A DNA stretch of 64,000 nt from Hydractinia symbiolongicarpus (lineage: Eukaryota > Cnidaria > Hydrozoa > Anthoathecata > Hydractiniidae): positions 24,529,501-24,593,500 of the forward strand of contig NC_079881.1 in the NCBI RefSeq assembly GCF_029227915.1, in the 5' to 3' direction. Numbering within the stretch: the first letter of the stretch is position 1; every line of letters starts with the position of its first letter. Below the pieces are notes generated by a model, which saw only the letters and a program-made list of their open reading frames with translations, was not told the origin of the DNA and did not search any database. Below, in pieces: positions 23,165 through 37,313 of the stretch. A program made the translations under genes and the position numbers.

Positions 23165-26100
23165 TTTGACCTTATAAATGTGATAAATGAGCCAATTGGA
23201 CTCCAAGAAGTAACATTCTTCTTAACTCCACATGATTGCCGGAACTCAGCGTTTACACTGGACCCTGTGGTAGCGCTTCATTTAAAAATTCAGATAAATA
23301 AGTCATTTTTTACTGTGGGATCAATCCTAGCCGTTATCGCGCGCTGAAAAAATAGAGACATTCTCAAAAACTCCATTTCAATAACTTTTTGGCGGTATCA
23401 ATCCGTTTGAGTTACAACGGTTGCGTCACATATTCATACCAACATGTGTTTGGCGATATCATTCAGGAGTTACTAGGTTGGATCGCTTTTAACAGTGAAA
23501 CGATTGACTCTGGGATTTAATTGAAGTAACTTTGAACTGTGGCTTTATAAACGTGATAAATGAGCCAATTGGACTCCAAGGAATAACGTTCTTCTTAATT
23601 CGACATGATTGCTGGAATTCAGCGATTACACTAGGCTCTGTGGTGGCGCTTTATTTAAAAATTTAGATAAATAAGTCATGTTTCTACTGTGGGACCAATT
23701 GTAGCCGTTAGTTCGTGCTGAAGAAATAGAGATAGTTTCAAAAACTACACTTCATTGACTTTTTAACAGTGTCAATCCGTTTGAGTTACAGCGGTTGCGT
23801 CACATAGTCGCACCAACATGAATTTAGTGATTTTCTTTCGATATTACTAAGTTGTATCGCTTTTAACAATGAAACGATTGACTCTGGGACTTAGTTGAAC
23901 TGATTCTGGAGTGTGGCCTTTAAATGTGATAAATGAGCCCATTGGAATAAAAGGAATAACATTCGTCTTAATTTGACATGATGGCTGGAACTCAGCGATT
24001 AAACTGGGCGCTGTGGTAGCGCTTCATTTAAAAATTTGAATAAATAAGTCATTTTTTACTGTGGGACCAATCCTAGCCGTTATTGCGCGCTGAAGAAATT
24101 GAGACAGTTTCAAGAACTACATTTCAATGAATTTCTAACGGTGTCGGTCTGTTTGAGTTACAACGGTTGCGTCACATATTCGTACCAACATGTATTTAGT
24201 TATATTTTCCCGATATTACTAAGTTATATCGCTTTTAACAGTGAAGCGATTGACTGTGTAACTTAATTGGACTAACATTGGATTGTGACCTTATAAATGT
24301 GATAAATGAGCCAACTGGACTCCAAGAATAAAACATTCTTCTTAATTTGACATGATTGCCGGAACTCGGCGATTACACTGGGCGCCGTGGTAGCGCTTCA
24401 TTTAAGAATTTAAATAAATAAGTCATTTTCTATTGTGGGACCAATCCTAGCAGTTATCGCGCGCTGAAGAAATTGAGACAGTTTTAAAAACTTTATTTCA
24501 ATGAATTTCTAATGGTATCAGTCCGTTTGAGTTACAACGGTTGCGTCACATATTCATACCAACATGTGTTTAGCGATATTATTCAGGAGTTACTAGGTTG
24601 TATCGCTTTTAACAGTGAAACGATTGACTCTGGGATTTAATTGAAGTAACTTTGAACTGTGACCTTATAAACGTGATAAATGAGCCAATTGGACTCCATG
24701 GAATAACGTTGGTCTTAATTCGACATGATTGCTGGAATTCAGCGATTACACTAGGCTCTGTGGTGGCGCTTTATTTAAAAATTTAGATAAATAAGTCTTG
24801 TTCCTACTGTGGGAGCAATCGTAGCCGTTAGTTCGCGCTGAAGAAATAGAGATAGTTTCAAAAACTACACTTCATTGACTTTTTAACAGTGTCAATCAGT
24901 TTCAGTTACAGCGGTTGCGTCACATAGTCGCACCAACATGAATTTAGTGATTTTCTTTCGATATTACTAAGTTGTATCGCTTTTAACAATGAAACGATTG
25001 ACTCTGGGACTTAGTTGAACTGATTCTGGAGTGTGGCCTTTAAATGTGATAAATGAGCCCATTGGAATCCAAGGAATAACATTCTTCTTAATTTGACATG
25101 ATGGCTGGAACTCAGCGATTAAACTGGGCGCTGTGGTAGTGCTTCATTTAAAAATTTGAATAAATAAGTCATTTTTTACTGTGGGACCAATCCTAGCCGT
25201 TATTGCGCGCTGAAGAAATTGAAACAGTTTCAAGAACTACATTTCAATGAATTTCGAACGGTGTCGGTCTGTTTGAGTTACAACGGTTGCGTCACATATT
25301 CGTACCAACATGTATTTAGTTATATTTTCCCGATATTACTAAGTTATATCGCTTTTAACAGTGAAGCGATTGACTGTGTAACTTAATTGGACTAACATTG
25401 GACTGTGACCTTATAAATGTGATAAGTTAGCCAGTTTGACTACGAGAAATAACATTCTTCTTAATTTGACATTATGGCTGGGACTCAGCGATTAAACTGG
25501 GCGCTGTGGTAGCGTTTCATTTAAAAATTTAGATGAAAAAATCATTTTTTACTGTGGGACCAATCCTGGCCGTCAGCTCGCGCTGAATAAATAGGAACAG
25601 TTTCCAAAACTACATTTCATTGACTTTCTAGCGGTTTAAATCCGTTTGAGTTAGAACGGCTGCGTCACATATTCATACCAACATGTATTTAGCGATAGTG
25701 TTCGGATGTTACTAGGTTGCATCGCTTTTAACAGTGAAACGTTTGACTGTGGGACTTAATTGAATTGATTTTTGACTTTGACCTTATAAATGTGATAAAT
25801 GAGCCAATTGGACTCCAAGAAGTAACATTCTTCTTAACTCCACATGATTGCCGGAACTCAGCGTTTACACTGGACCCTGTGGGAGCGCAGCATTTAAAAA
25901 TTCAGATAAATAAGTCATTTTTTACTGTGGGATCAATCCTAGCCGTTATCGCGCGCTGAAGAAATAGAGACATTCTCAAAAACTCCATTTCAATAACTTT
26001 TTGGCGGTATCAATCCGTTTGAGTTACAACGGTTGCGTCACATATTCATACCAACATGTGTTTGGCGATATCATTCAGGAGTTACTAGGTTGGATCGCTT

Positions 26101-28042
26101 TTAACAGTGAAACGATTGACTCTGGGATTTAATTGAAGTAACTTTGAACTGTGGCTTTATAAACGTGATAAATGAGCCAATTGGACTCCAAGGAATAACG
26201 TTCTTCTTAATTCGACATGATTGCTGGAATTCAGCGATTACACTAGGCTCTGTGGTGGCGCTTTATTTAAAAATTTAGATAAATAAGTCTTGTTCCTACT
26301 GTGGGACCAATTGTAGCCGTTAGTTCGTGCTGAAGAAATAGAGATAGTTTCAAAAACTACACTTCATTGACTTTTTAACAGTGTCAATCCGTTTGAGTTA
26401 CAGCGGTTGCGTCACATAGTCGCACCAACATGAATTTAGTGATTTTCTTTCGATATTACTAAGTTGTATCGCTTTTAACAATGAAACGATTGACTCTGGG
26501 ACTTAGTTGAACTGATTCTGGAGTGTGGCCTTTAAATGTGATAAATGAGCCCATTGGAATAAAAGGAATAACATTCGTCTTAATTTGACATGATGGCTGG
26601 AACTCAGCGATTAAACTGGGCGCTGTGGTAGCGCTTCATTTAAAAATTTGAATAAATAAGTCATTTTTTACTGTGGGACCAATCCTAGCCGTTATTGCGC
26701 GCTGAAGAAATTGAGACAGTTTCAAGAACTACATTTCAATGAATTTCTAACGGTGTCGGTCTGTTTGAGTTACAACGGTTGCGTCACATATTCGTACCAA
26801 CATGTATTTAGTTATATTTTCCCGATATTACTAAGTTATATCGCTTTTAACAGTGAAGCGATTGACTGTGTAACTTAATTGGACTAACATTGGATTGTGA
26901 CCTTATAAATGTGATAAATGAGCCAACTGGACTCCAAGAATAAAACATTCTTCTTAATTTGACATGATTGCCGGAACTCGGCGATTACACTGGGCGCCGT
27001 GGTAGCGCTTCATTTAAGAATTTAAATAAATAAGTCATTTTCTATTGTGGGACCAATCCTAGCAGTTATCGCGCGCTGAAGAAATTGAGACAGTTTTAAA
27101 AACTTTATTTCAATGAATTTCTAATGGTATCAGTCCGTTTGAGTTACAACGGTTGCGTCACATATTCATACCAACATGTGTTTAGCGATATTATTCAGGA
27201 GTTACTAGGTTGGATCGCTTTTAACAGTGAAACGATTGACTCTGGGATTTAATTGAAGTAACTTTGAACTGTGACCTTATAAACGTGATAAATGAGCCAA
27301 TTGGACTCCATGGAATAACGTTGGTCTTAATTCGACATGATTGCTGGAATTCAGCGATTACACTAGGCTCTGTGGTGGCGCTTTATTTAAAAATTTAGAT
27401 AAATAAGTCTTGTTCCTACTGTGGGACCAATCGTAGCCGTTATTTCGCGCTGAAGAAATAGAGATAGTTTCAAAAACTACACTTCATTGACTTTTTAACA
27501 GTGTCAATCAGTTTCAGTTACAGCGGTTGCGTCACATAGTCGCACCAACATGAATTTAGTGATTTTCTTTCGATATTACTAAGTTGTATCGCTTTTAACA
27601 ATGAAACGATTGACTCTGGGACTTAGTTGAACTGATTCCGGAGTGTGGCCTTTAAATGTGATAAATGAGCCCATTGGAATCCAAGGAATAACATTCTTCT
27701 TAATTTAACATGACGGCTGGAACTCAGCGATTAAACTGGGCGCTGTGGTAGTGCTTCATTTAAAAATTTGAATAAATAAGTCATTTTTTACTGTGGGACC
27801 AATCCTAGCCGTTATTGCGCGCTGAAGAAATTGGACAGTTTCAAGAACTACATTTCAATGAATTTCGAACGGTGTCGGTCTGTTTGAGTTACAACGGTTG
27901 GGTCACATATTCGTACCAACATGTATTTAGTCATATTTTCCCGATATTACTAAGTTATATCGCTTTTAACAGTGAAGCGATTGACTGTGTAACTTAATTG
28001 GACTAACATTGGACTGTGACCTTATAAATGTGATAAGTTAGC
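23165..28042 (+). repeat. Satellite A tandem segmental duplication, offset 2612 bp (seven monomers)
   Basis: 23165-25430 matches 25777-28042. Private variants recur exactly 2612 bp apart: TCAATCCTAG at 23321 and 25933, CCATGGAATAACG at 24696 and 27308, and the GGAATAAAAGG variant near 23944 and 26556. The intervening 25431-25776 is a different subtype block. Within each copy the GTGATTTTCTTTCG subtype appears twice, three monomers apart. Confidence 0.88.
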
Positions 28043-31000
28043 CAACTGGACTCCAAAAATAAAACATTCTTCTTATATTGACATGATTGCCGGAACTCAG
28101 CGATTACACTGGGCGCTGTGGTAGCGCTTCATTTAAGAATTTAAATAAATAAGTCATTTTTTACTGTGGGACCAATCCTAGCATTTATCGCGCGCGAAAG
28201 AAATTGAGACAGCTTAAAAAACTATATTTCAATGAATTTCTAATGGTATCAGTCCGTTTGAGTTACAACGTTTGCGTCACATATTCATACCAACATGTGT
28301 TTGGCGATATTATTTGGCAATTACAAGGTTGGATCGCTTTTAACAGTGAAACGATTGAATGTGGGACTTAATTGGACTGATTTTGGACTTTGACCTTATA
28401 AATGTGATAAATGAGCCAGTTTGACTACAAGAAATAACATTCTTCTTAATTCGACATGATTGCTGGAATTTAGCGATTACACTGGGCGCTGTGGTAGCGC
28501 TTTTTTTAAAAATTTAGATAAATAAGTCTTTTTTTTACTGTGGGACCAATCGTAGCCGTTAGCGCGCGCTGAAGAAATAGCGACAGTTTCAAAAACTACA
28601 TTTCATTGAATTTCTAACGGTGTCAATCCGCTTCAGTTACAACGGTTGCGTGACATATTCGTACCAACTTGTATTTAGCCATATTTTTATCATATTACTA
28701 GGTTGCATCGCTTTTAACAGTGAAACGATTGACTGTGGGACTTAATTGAACTGATTTAGGACTGTGACTTTATAAATGTGATAAATGAGCCCATTGGAAT
28801 CCAAGGAATAACATTCTTCTTAATTTGACATGATGGCTGGAACTCAGCGATTAAACTGGGCGCTGTGGTAGTGCTTCATTTAAAAATTTGAATAAATAAT
28901 TCATTTTTTACTGTGGGACCAATCCTAGCCGTTATTGCGCGCTGAAGAAATTGAGACAGTTTCAAGAACTACATTTCAATGAATTTCTAACGGTGTCGGT
29001 CTGTTTGAGTTACAACGGTTGCGTCACATATTCGTACCAACATGTATTTAGTTATATTTTCCCGATATTACTAAGTTATATCGCTTTTAACAGTGAAGCG
29101 ATTGACTGTGTAACTTAATTGGACTAACATTGGACTGTGACCTTATAAATGTGATAAGTTAGCCAACTGGACTCCAAAAATAAAACATTCTTCTTATATT
29201 GACATGATTGCCGGAACTCAGCGATTACACTGGGTGCTATGGTAACGCTTTATTTAAAAATTAAGATAGATAAGTCTTTTTATACTGTGCGACCAATCCT
29301 GGCCGTTAGCACGCGATGAAGAAATAGAGAGATTCTCAAAAACTACATTTCATTGACTTATTGCCGGTATCAATCCGTTTGAGTTACAACGGTTGCGACA
29401 CATATTCGCACCAACATGTATTAAGTGATATCTTTCCGTTATTACTAAGTTATATCGCTTTTTACAGTGAAACGATTGACTCTGGGACTTAATTGAATTA
29501 ACTTTGGACTGAGACCTTATAAATGTGATAAATGAGTCAATTGGACTCCAAGGAATAACGTTCTTCTTAATTTGACGTGATTCCTGGAATTCAACGATTA
29601 CAATGGGCGCTGTGGTAGCGATTCATTTAAAAACGTAGATAAATAAGTCATAATTACCGTGGGACCAATCCTGGCCGTTAGCACGCGCTATATAAATAGG
29701 AACAGTTTCAAAAACTACATTTCATTGACTTTCTAACGGTATCATTCCGCTTCAGTTACAACGGTTGCGTCACATATTAGTACCAACTTCTATTTATCGA
29801 TATTGTTCTCATATTACTAGGTTGCATGGCTTTTAACAGTGAAACGATTGACTGTGGGACTTAATTGAACTGATTTAGGACTGTGACGTTATAAATGTTA
29901 TAAGTGAGACAATTGGACTCCAAGAAATAACATTTTTCTTAATTTGACATGATTGCTGGAATTCAGCGATTACACGGGGCGCTGTGGTAGCGTTTCCTTT
30001 AAAAATTTAGATAAATAAATCATTTCTTACTGTGGGACCAATCCTGGCCGTTAGCTCGCGCTGAATAAATAGGAACAGTTTCCAAAACTACATTTCATTG
30101 ACTTTCTAGCGGTATAAATCCGTTTGAGTTAGAACGGCTGCGTCACATATTCGTACCAACATGTATTTAGCGATAGTGTTCGGATGGTACTAGGTTGCAT
30201 CGCTTTTAACAGTGAAACGTTTGACTGTGGGACTTAATTGAATTGATTTTTGACTTTGACCTTATAAATGTGATAAATGAGCCAATTGGACTCCAAGAAG
30301 TAACATTCTTCTTAACTCCACATGATTGCCGGAACTCAGCGTTTACACTAGACCCTGTGGTAGCGCTTCATTTAAGAATTTAAATAAATAAGTCATTTTC
30401 TACTGTGGGACCAATCCTAGCAGTTATCGCGCGCTGAAGAAATTGACACAGTTTAAAAAACTTTATTTCAATGAATTTCTAATGGTATCAGTCCGTTTGA
30501 GTTGCAACAGTTGCGTCACATATTCATGCCAACATGTGTTTGGCGATATTATTCGGGAATTACTAGGTTGGATTGCTTTTAACAGTGAAACGATTGACTC
30601 TGGGATTTAATTGAAGTAACTTTGAACTGTGACCTTATAAACGTGATAAATGAGCTAATTGGACCCCAAGGAATAACAAAAATGACTTATTTATTCAAAT
30701 TTTTAAATGAAACGCTACCACAGCGCCCAGTTTTATCGCTGAGTTCCGGCCATCATGTCAAATTAAGAAAAATGTTATTTCTTGTAGTCAAACTGGTTCA
30801 TTTATCACATTTATAAGGTCAAAGGCCAAAATAAGTCCAATTAAGTCCCACATTCAAACGTTTCACTGTTAAAAGCGATCCAACCTAGTAATTCCCGAAT
30901 AATATCGCCAAATACATGTTGGTATGAATATGTGACGCAACCGTTGTAACTCAACCGGACTGATACCATTAGAAATTCATTGAAATGTAGTTTTTTAAAC

Positions 31001-33520
31001 TGTCTCAATTTCTTCAGCGCGCGATAACTGCTAGGATTGGTCCCACAGTAAAAAAAACTTATGTATCTTAATTTTTAAATAAAGCGCTACCACAACGCCC
31101 AGTGTAACCGCTGAGTTCCGGCAATCATGTCAAATTAAGAAGAATGACATTTCTTGGAGTCCAGTTGGCTCACTTATAACATTTATAAGGTCGCAGTCCA
31201 AAATCAGTTCAATTAAGTCCCACAGTCAATCGTTTCACTGTTAAAAGCCATGCAACCTAGTAATATGAGAACAATATCGATAAATAGAAGTTGGTACTAA
31301 TATGTGACGCAACCGTTGTAACTGAAGCGGATTGATACCGTTAGAAATTCAATGAAATGTAGTTTTTGAAACTGTTCCTATTTTTTCAGCGCGTGCTAAC
31401 GGCCAGGATTGGTCCCACGGTAATTATGACTTATTTATCTACGTTTTTAAATGAAGCGCTACCACAGCGCCCATTGTAATCGTTGAATTCCAGGAATCAC
31501 GTCAAATTAAGAAGAATGTTATTCCTTGGAGTCCAAGTGACTCATTTATCACATTTATAAGGTCTCTGTCCAAAGTTACTTCAATTAAGTCCCAGAGTCA
31601 ATTGTTTCACTGTAAAAAGCGATATAACTTAGTAATATCGGAAAGATATCACCTAATACATGTTGTGCGAATATGTGTCGCAACCGTTGTACCTCAAACG
31701 GATTGATACCGGCAATAAGTCAATGAAATGTAGTTTTTGAGAATCTCTCTATTTCTTCATCGCGTGCTAACGGCCAGGATTGGTCGCACAGTATAAAAAG
31801 ACTTATCTATCTTAATTTTTAAATAAAGCGCTACCATAGCACCAGTGTAATCGCTGAGTTCCAGCAATCATGTCAAATTAAGAACACTGTTATTTCTTGT
31901 AGTCAAACTGGCTCATTTATCACATTTATAAGGTCACACTCCAGAATTAGTTCAATTAAGTCTTACAGTCAATCGTTTCACTGTTAAAAGCGATGCAACC
32001 TAGTAATATCAAAAAATATCGCTATATACATGTTAGTACGAATATGTGACACAACCGTTTTAACTCAAACGGACTGATACCGTTAGAAAGTCATTGAAAT
32101 GTAGTTTTTGAAACTGTCGCTATTTCTTCAGCGCGCGATAACGGCTAGGATTGGTCCCACAGTAAGAAATGACTTATTTATCTAAATTTTTAAATGAAAC
32201 GCTACCACAGCGCCCAGTGTAATCACTGAATTCCAACAATCATGTCAAATTAAGAAGAATGTTATTTCTTGGAGTCCAACTGTCTCACTTATAACATTTA
32301 TAAAGTCACAGCCCTAAATCAGTTCAATTAAGTCCCACAGTATATCGTTTCACTGTTAAAAGCGATGCAACCTAGTAATATGAGAAAAATATGGCTAAAT
32401 ACAAGTTGGCACGAATATGTCACGCAACCGTTGTAACTGAAGTGGGAAGTGAATTAACACCTTTAGAAATTCAATGAAATGTAGTTTTTGAACCTGTCGC
32501 TATTTCTTCAGCGCTTGCTAACGGCTAGGATTGGTCCCACAGTAAAAAATGACTTTCTTCTCATAATTTGTAAATGAAGCGCAACCACAGCGCCCAGTGT
32601 AATCGCTGAGTTTCGGCAATCATGTCAAGTTAAGAAGAATGTTACTTCTTGGGCTCCAATTGGCTCACTTATCACATTCATAAGCTCACAGTCCAGAATC
32701 AGTTCAATTAAGTCCCACAGTCAGTCGTTTCACTGTTTAAAGCGATACAACTTAGTAGTATCGGAAAAAAATATCTAAACACATGTTGGTACGAATATGT
32801 GACGCAACTGTTGTAACTCAAACGGGCCGATACCGTTAGAAATTCATTGAAATGTAGTTCTTTAAACTGTCCCAATTTCTTCAGCGCGCAATAACGGCTA
32901 GGATTGGTCCCACAGTGAAAAATGACTTATTTATTCAAATTTTTAAATGAAACCCTACTACAGCGCCCAGTTTAATCGCTGAGTTCCAGCCATCATGTCA
33001 AATTAAGAAGAATGTTATTTCTTGTAGTCAAACTGGTTCATTTATCACATTTACAAGGTCAAAGTCCAAAATCAGTCCAATTAAGTCCCACATTCAAACA
33101 ATTCACTGTTAAAAGCGATCCAACCTAGTAATTCCCGAATAATATCGCCAAATACATGTTGGTATGAATATGTGACGCAACCGTTGTAACTCAAACGGAC
33201 CGATACTGTTAGAAATTCATTGAAATGTAGTTCTTGAAACTGTCTCAATTTCTTCAGCGCGCGATAACGGCTAGGATTGGTCCCACAGTAAAAAATGACT
33301 TATTTATTCAAATTTTTAAATGAAGCGCTACTACAGCGCCCAGTTTAATCGCTGAGTTCCAGCCATCATGTCAAATTAAGAAGAATGTTATTCCTTGGAG
33401 TCCAATGGGCTCATTTATCACATTTAAAGGCCACACTCCAGAATCAGTTCAACTAAGTCCCAGAGTCAATCGGTTCATTGTTAAAAGCGATACAACTTAG
33501 TAATATCGAAAGAAAATCAC
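27559..33520. repeat. Interrupted satellite A palindrome around about 30538
   Basis: Distinct monomer subtypes appear in mirror order on the two sides. Marker pairs are 29777-29786 with 31291-31300, 29631-29640 with 31437-31446, 29281-29290 with 31786-31795, 28671-28680 with 32393-32402, and 27559-27572 with 33507-33520. Their coordinate sums are 61073-61079. Some monomers between the markers do not match across the axis, as expected if they were later replaced by conversion. The orientation switch at 30678 lies about 140 bp from the axis. Confidence 0.7.
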
Positions 33521-36500
33521 TAAATTCATGTTGGTGCGAATATGTGAGGCAACCGCTGTAACTCAAACGGATTGACACTGTTAAAAAGTCAATGAAGTGT
33601 AGTTTTTGAAACTATCTCTATTTCTTCAGCGCGCGATAACGGCTAGGATTGGTCCCACAGTAAAAAATGACTTATTTATTTAAATTCTTAAATGAAGCGC
33701 TACCACAGGGTCCAGTGTAAACGCTGAGTTCCGGCAATCATGTGGAGTTAAGAAGAATGTTACTTCTTGGAGTCCAATTGGCTCATTCATCACATTTAAA
33801 AGGTCAAAGTCAAAAATCAATTCAATTAAGTCCCACAGTCAAACGTTTCACTGTTAAAAGCGATGCAACCTAGTAACATCCGAACACTATCGCTAAATAC
33901 ATGCTGGTACGAATATGTGACGCAGCCGTTCTAACTCAAACGGATTTATACCGCTAGAAAGTCAATGAAATGTAGTTTTGGAAACTGTTCCTATTTATTC
34001 AGCGCGAGCTAACGGCCAGGATTGGTCCCACAGTAAGAAATGATTTATTTATCTAAATTTTTAAAGGAAACGCTACCACAGCGCCCAGTGTAATCGCTGA
34101 ATTCCAGCAATCATGTGAAATTAAGAAGAATGTTATTTCTTGGGGTCCAATTGTCTCACTTATAACATTTATAAAGTCACACTCCTAAATCAGTTCAATT
34201 AAGTCCCACAGTCAATCGTTTCACTGTTAAAAGCGATGCAACCTAGTAATATGAGAAAAATATGGCTAAATACAAGTTGGTACGAATATGTCACGCAACC
34301 GTTGTAACTGAAGCAGATTGACACCGTTAGAAATTCAATGAAATGTAGTTTTTGAACCTGTCGCTATTTCTTCAGCGCGCGCTAACTGCTAGGATTGGTC
34401 CCACAGTAGAAAATGACTTATTTATTTAAATTCTTAAATGAAGCGCTACCACAGGGTCCAGTGTAAACGCTGAGTTCCGGCAATCATGTGGAGTTAAGAA
34501 GAATGTTACTTCTTGGAGTCCAATTGGCTCATTTATCACATTTATAAGGTCAAAGTCAAAAATCAATTCAATTAAGTCCCACAGTCAAACGTTTCACTGT
34601 TAAAAGCGATGCAACCTAGTAACATCCGAACACTATCGCTAAATACATGTTGGTACGAATATGTGACGCAGCCGTTCTAACTCAAACGGATTTATACCGC
34701 TAGAAAAACAATAAAATGTAGTTTTGGAAACTGTTCCTATTTATTCAGCGCGAGCTAACGGCCAGGATTGGTCCCACAGTAAGAAATGATTTATTTATCT
34801 AAATTTTTAAAGGAAACGCTACCACAGCGCCCAGTGTAATCGCTGAATTCCAGCAATCATGTGAAATTAAGAAGAATGTTATTTATTGGGGTCCAATTGT
34901 CTCACTTATAACATTTATAAAGTCACACTCCTAAATCAGTTCAATTAAGTCCCACAGTCAATCGTTTCAGTGTTAAAAGCGATGCAACCTAGTAATATGA
35001 GAAAAATATGGCTAAATACAAGTTGGTACGAATATGTCACGCAACCGTTGCAACTGAAGCGGATTGACACCGTTAGAAATTCAATGAAATGTAGTTTTTG
35101 AACCTGTCGCTATTTCTTCAGCGCGCGCTAACGGCTACGATTGGTCCCACAGTAAAAAAAAAGACTTATTTATCTAAATTCTTTAAGAAAGCGCTCCCAC
35201 AGCGCCCAGTGTAATCGCTAAATTCCAGCAATCATGTCAAATTAAGAAGAATGTTATTCCCTGGAGTCCAAATGGCTCATTTATCACGTTTATAAGGTCA
35301 AAGTTCAAAGTTACTTCAATTAAATCCCAAAGTCATTCGTTTCACTGTTAAAAGCGATCCAACCTTGTAATTGCCGAATAATATCGCCAAACACATGTTG
35401 GTATGAATATGTGACGCAACCGTTGTAACTGAAGCGGATTGATACCGTTAGAAAGTCAATGAAATGTAGTTTTTGAAACTGTTCCTATTTATTCAGCGCG
35501 TGCTAACGGCCAGGATTGGTCCCACGGTAATTATGACTTATTTATCTACGTTTTTAAATGAAGCGCTACCACAGCGCCCATTGTAATCGTTGAATTCCAG
35601 GAATCACGTCAAATTAGGAAGAATGTTATTCCTTGGAGTCCAAGTCCAAAATCAGTCCAATTAAGTTACACAGTCAGTCGCTTCACTGTTAAAAGCGATA
35701 TAACTTAGTAATATCGGGAAAATATAACTAAATACATGTTGGTACGAATATGTGACGCAACCATTGTAACTCCAACGGATTTATACCGCTATAAAGGCAA
35801 TGAAATGTAGTCTTTGAAACTGTTCCTATGTATTTAGCGCCTTCTAACCGCCAGGATTGGTTCCATAATAAAGAAAGACTTATTTATCTAAATTTTTAAA
35901 TAAAGCGCCACCACAGAGCCTAGTGTAATCGCTGAATTCCAGCAATCATGTCGAATTAAGAAGAATGTTATTCCTTGGAGTCCAATTGGCTCATTTATCA
36001 CGTTTATAAGGTCACAGTTCAAAGTTACTTCAATTAAATTCCAGAGTCAATCGTTTCACTGTTAAAAGCGATACAACCTAGTAATATGATTAAAATATGG
36101 CTAAATACAAGTTGGTACGAATATGTCACGCAACCGTTGTAACTGAAGCGGATTGACACCGTTAGAAATTCAATGAAATGTAGTTTTTGAACCTGTCGCT
36201 ATTTCTTCAGCGCGCGCTAACGGCTACGATTGGTCCCACAGTAAAAAAAAGACATATTTATCTAAATTTTTAAAAAAAGCGCTACCACAGCGCCCAGTGT
36301 AATCGCTAAATTCCAGCAATCATGTCGAATTAAGAAGAATGTTATTTCTTGTAGTCAAACTGGCTCATTTATCACATTTATAAGGTCAAAGTCCAAAATC
36401 AGTCCAATTAAGTCCCACATTCAATCGTTTCACTGTTAAAAGCGATCCAACCTTGTAATTGCCGAATAATATCGCCAAACACATGTTGGTATGAATATGT

Positions 36501-37313
36501 GACGCAAACGTTGTAACTCAAACGGACTGATACCATTAGAAATTCATTGAAATATAGTTTTTTAAGCTGTCTCAATTTCTTCGGCGCGCGATAACTGCTA
36601 GGATTGGTCCCACAGTAAAAAATGACTTATTTATTTAAATTCTTAAATGAAGCGCTACCACAGCGCCCAGTTTAATCGCTGAGTTCCGGCAATCATGTCA
36701 ATATAAGAAGAATGTTTTATTCTTGGAGTCCAGTTGGCTAACTTATCACATTTATAAGGTCACAGTCCAATGTTAGTCCAATTAAGTTACACAGTCAATC
36801 GCTTCACTGTTAAAAGCGATATAACTTAGTAATATCGGGAAAATATAACTAAATACATGTTGGTACGAATATGTGACGCAACCGTTGTAACTCAAACAGA
36901 CCGAAACCGTTAGAAATTCATTGAAATTTAGTTCTTGAAACTGTCTCAATTTCTTCAGCGCGCAATAACGGCTAGGATTGGTCCCACAGTAAAAAATGAC
37001 TTATTTATTCAAATTTTTAAATGAAGCGCTACCACAGCGCCCAGTTTAATCGCTGAGTTCCAGCCATCATGTCAAATTAAGAAGAATGTTATTCCTTGGA
37101 GTCCAATGGGCTCATTTATCACATTTAAAGGCCACACTCCAGAATCAGTTCAACTAAGTCCCAGAGTCAATCGTTTCATTGTTAAAAGCGATACAACTTA
37201 GTAATATCGAAAGAAAATCACTAAATTCATGTTGGTGCGACTATGTGACGCAACCGCTGTAACTCAAACGGATTGACACTGTTAAAAAGTCAATGAAGTG
37301 TAGTTTTTGTAAC
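30679..37313 (-). repeat. Satellite A, segment 5 (minus orientation)
   Basis: About 18 monomers, opposite in orientation to the preceding array. The junction is sharp: GGAATAAC runs straight into AAAATGACTTATTTATTC. The subtypes are those of the plus array seen in reverse. A chimeric monomer with GGGTCCAGTG and TGTGGAGTTAAG appears at about 33692 and 34440, two monomers apart. The segment ends in mid-monomer at satellite B. Confidence 0.94.

Larger units (their letters stand above)
10068..30678 (+). repeat. Satellite A main array (plus orientation)
   Basis: About 55 monomers of about 373 bp in uninterrupted head-to-tail order. Several subtypes can be told apart. One has GTGTTTGGCGATATTATTCGG. 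A second has TTTAGTTATATTTTCCCGAT with GTGAAGCGATT. A third has GCTCGCGCTGAATAAATAGG. A fourth has GTGATTTTCTTTCGATA. They combine into several higher-order units, listed separately. Short open frames inside (for example 18010-18294 and 19503-19787) lack ATG starts and repeat with the satellite. The array ends at a sharp orientation switch. Confidence 0.95.
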
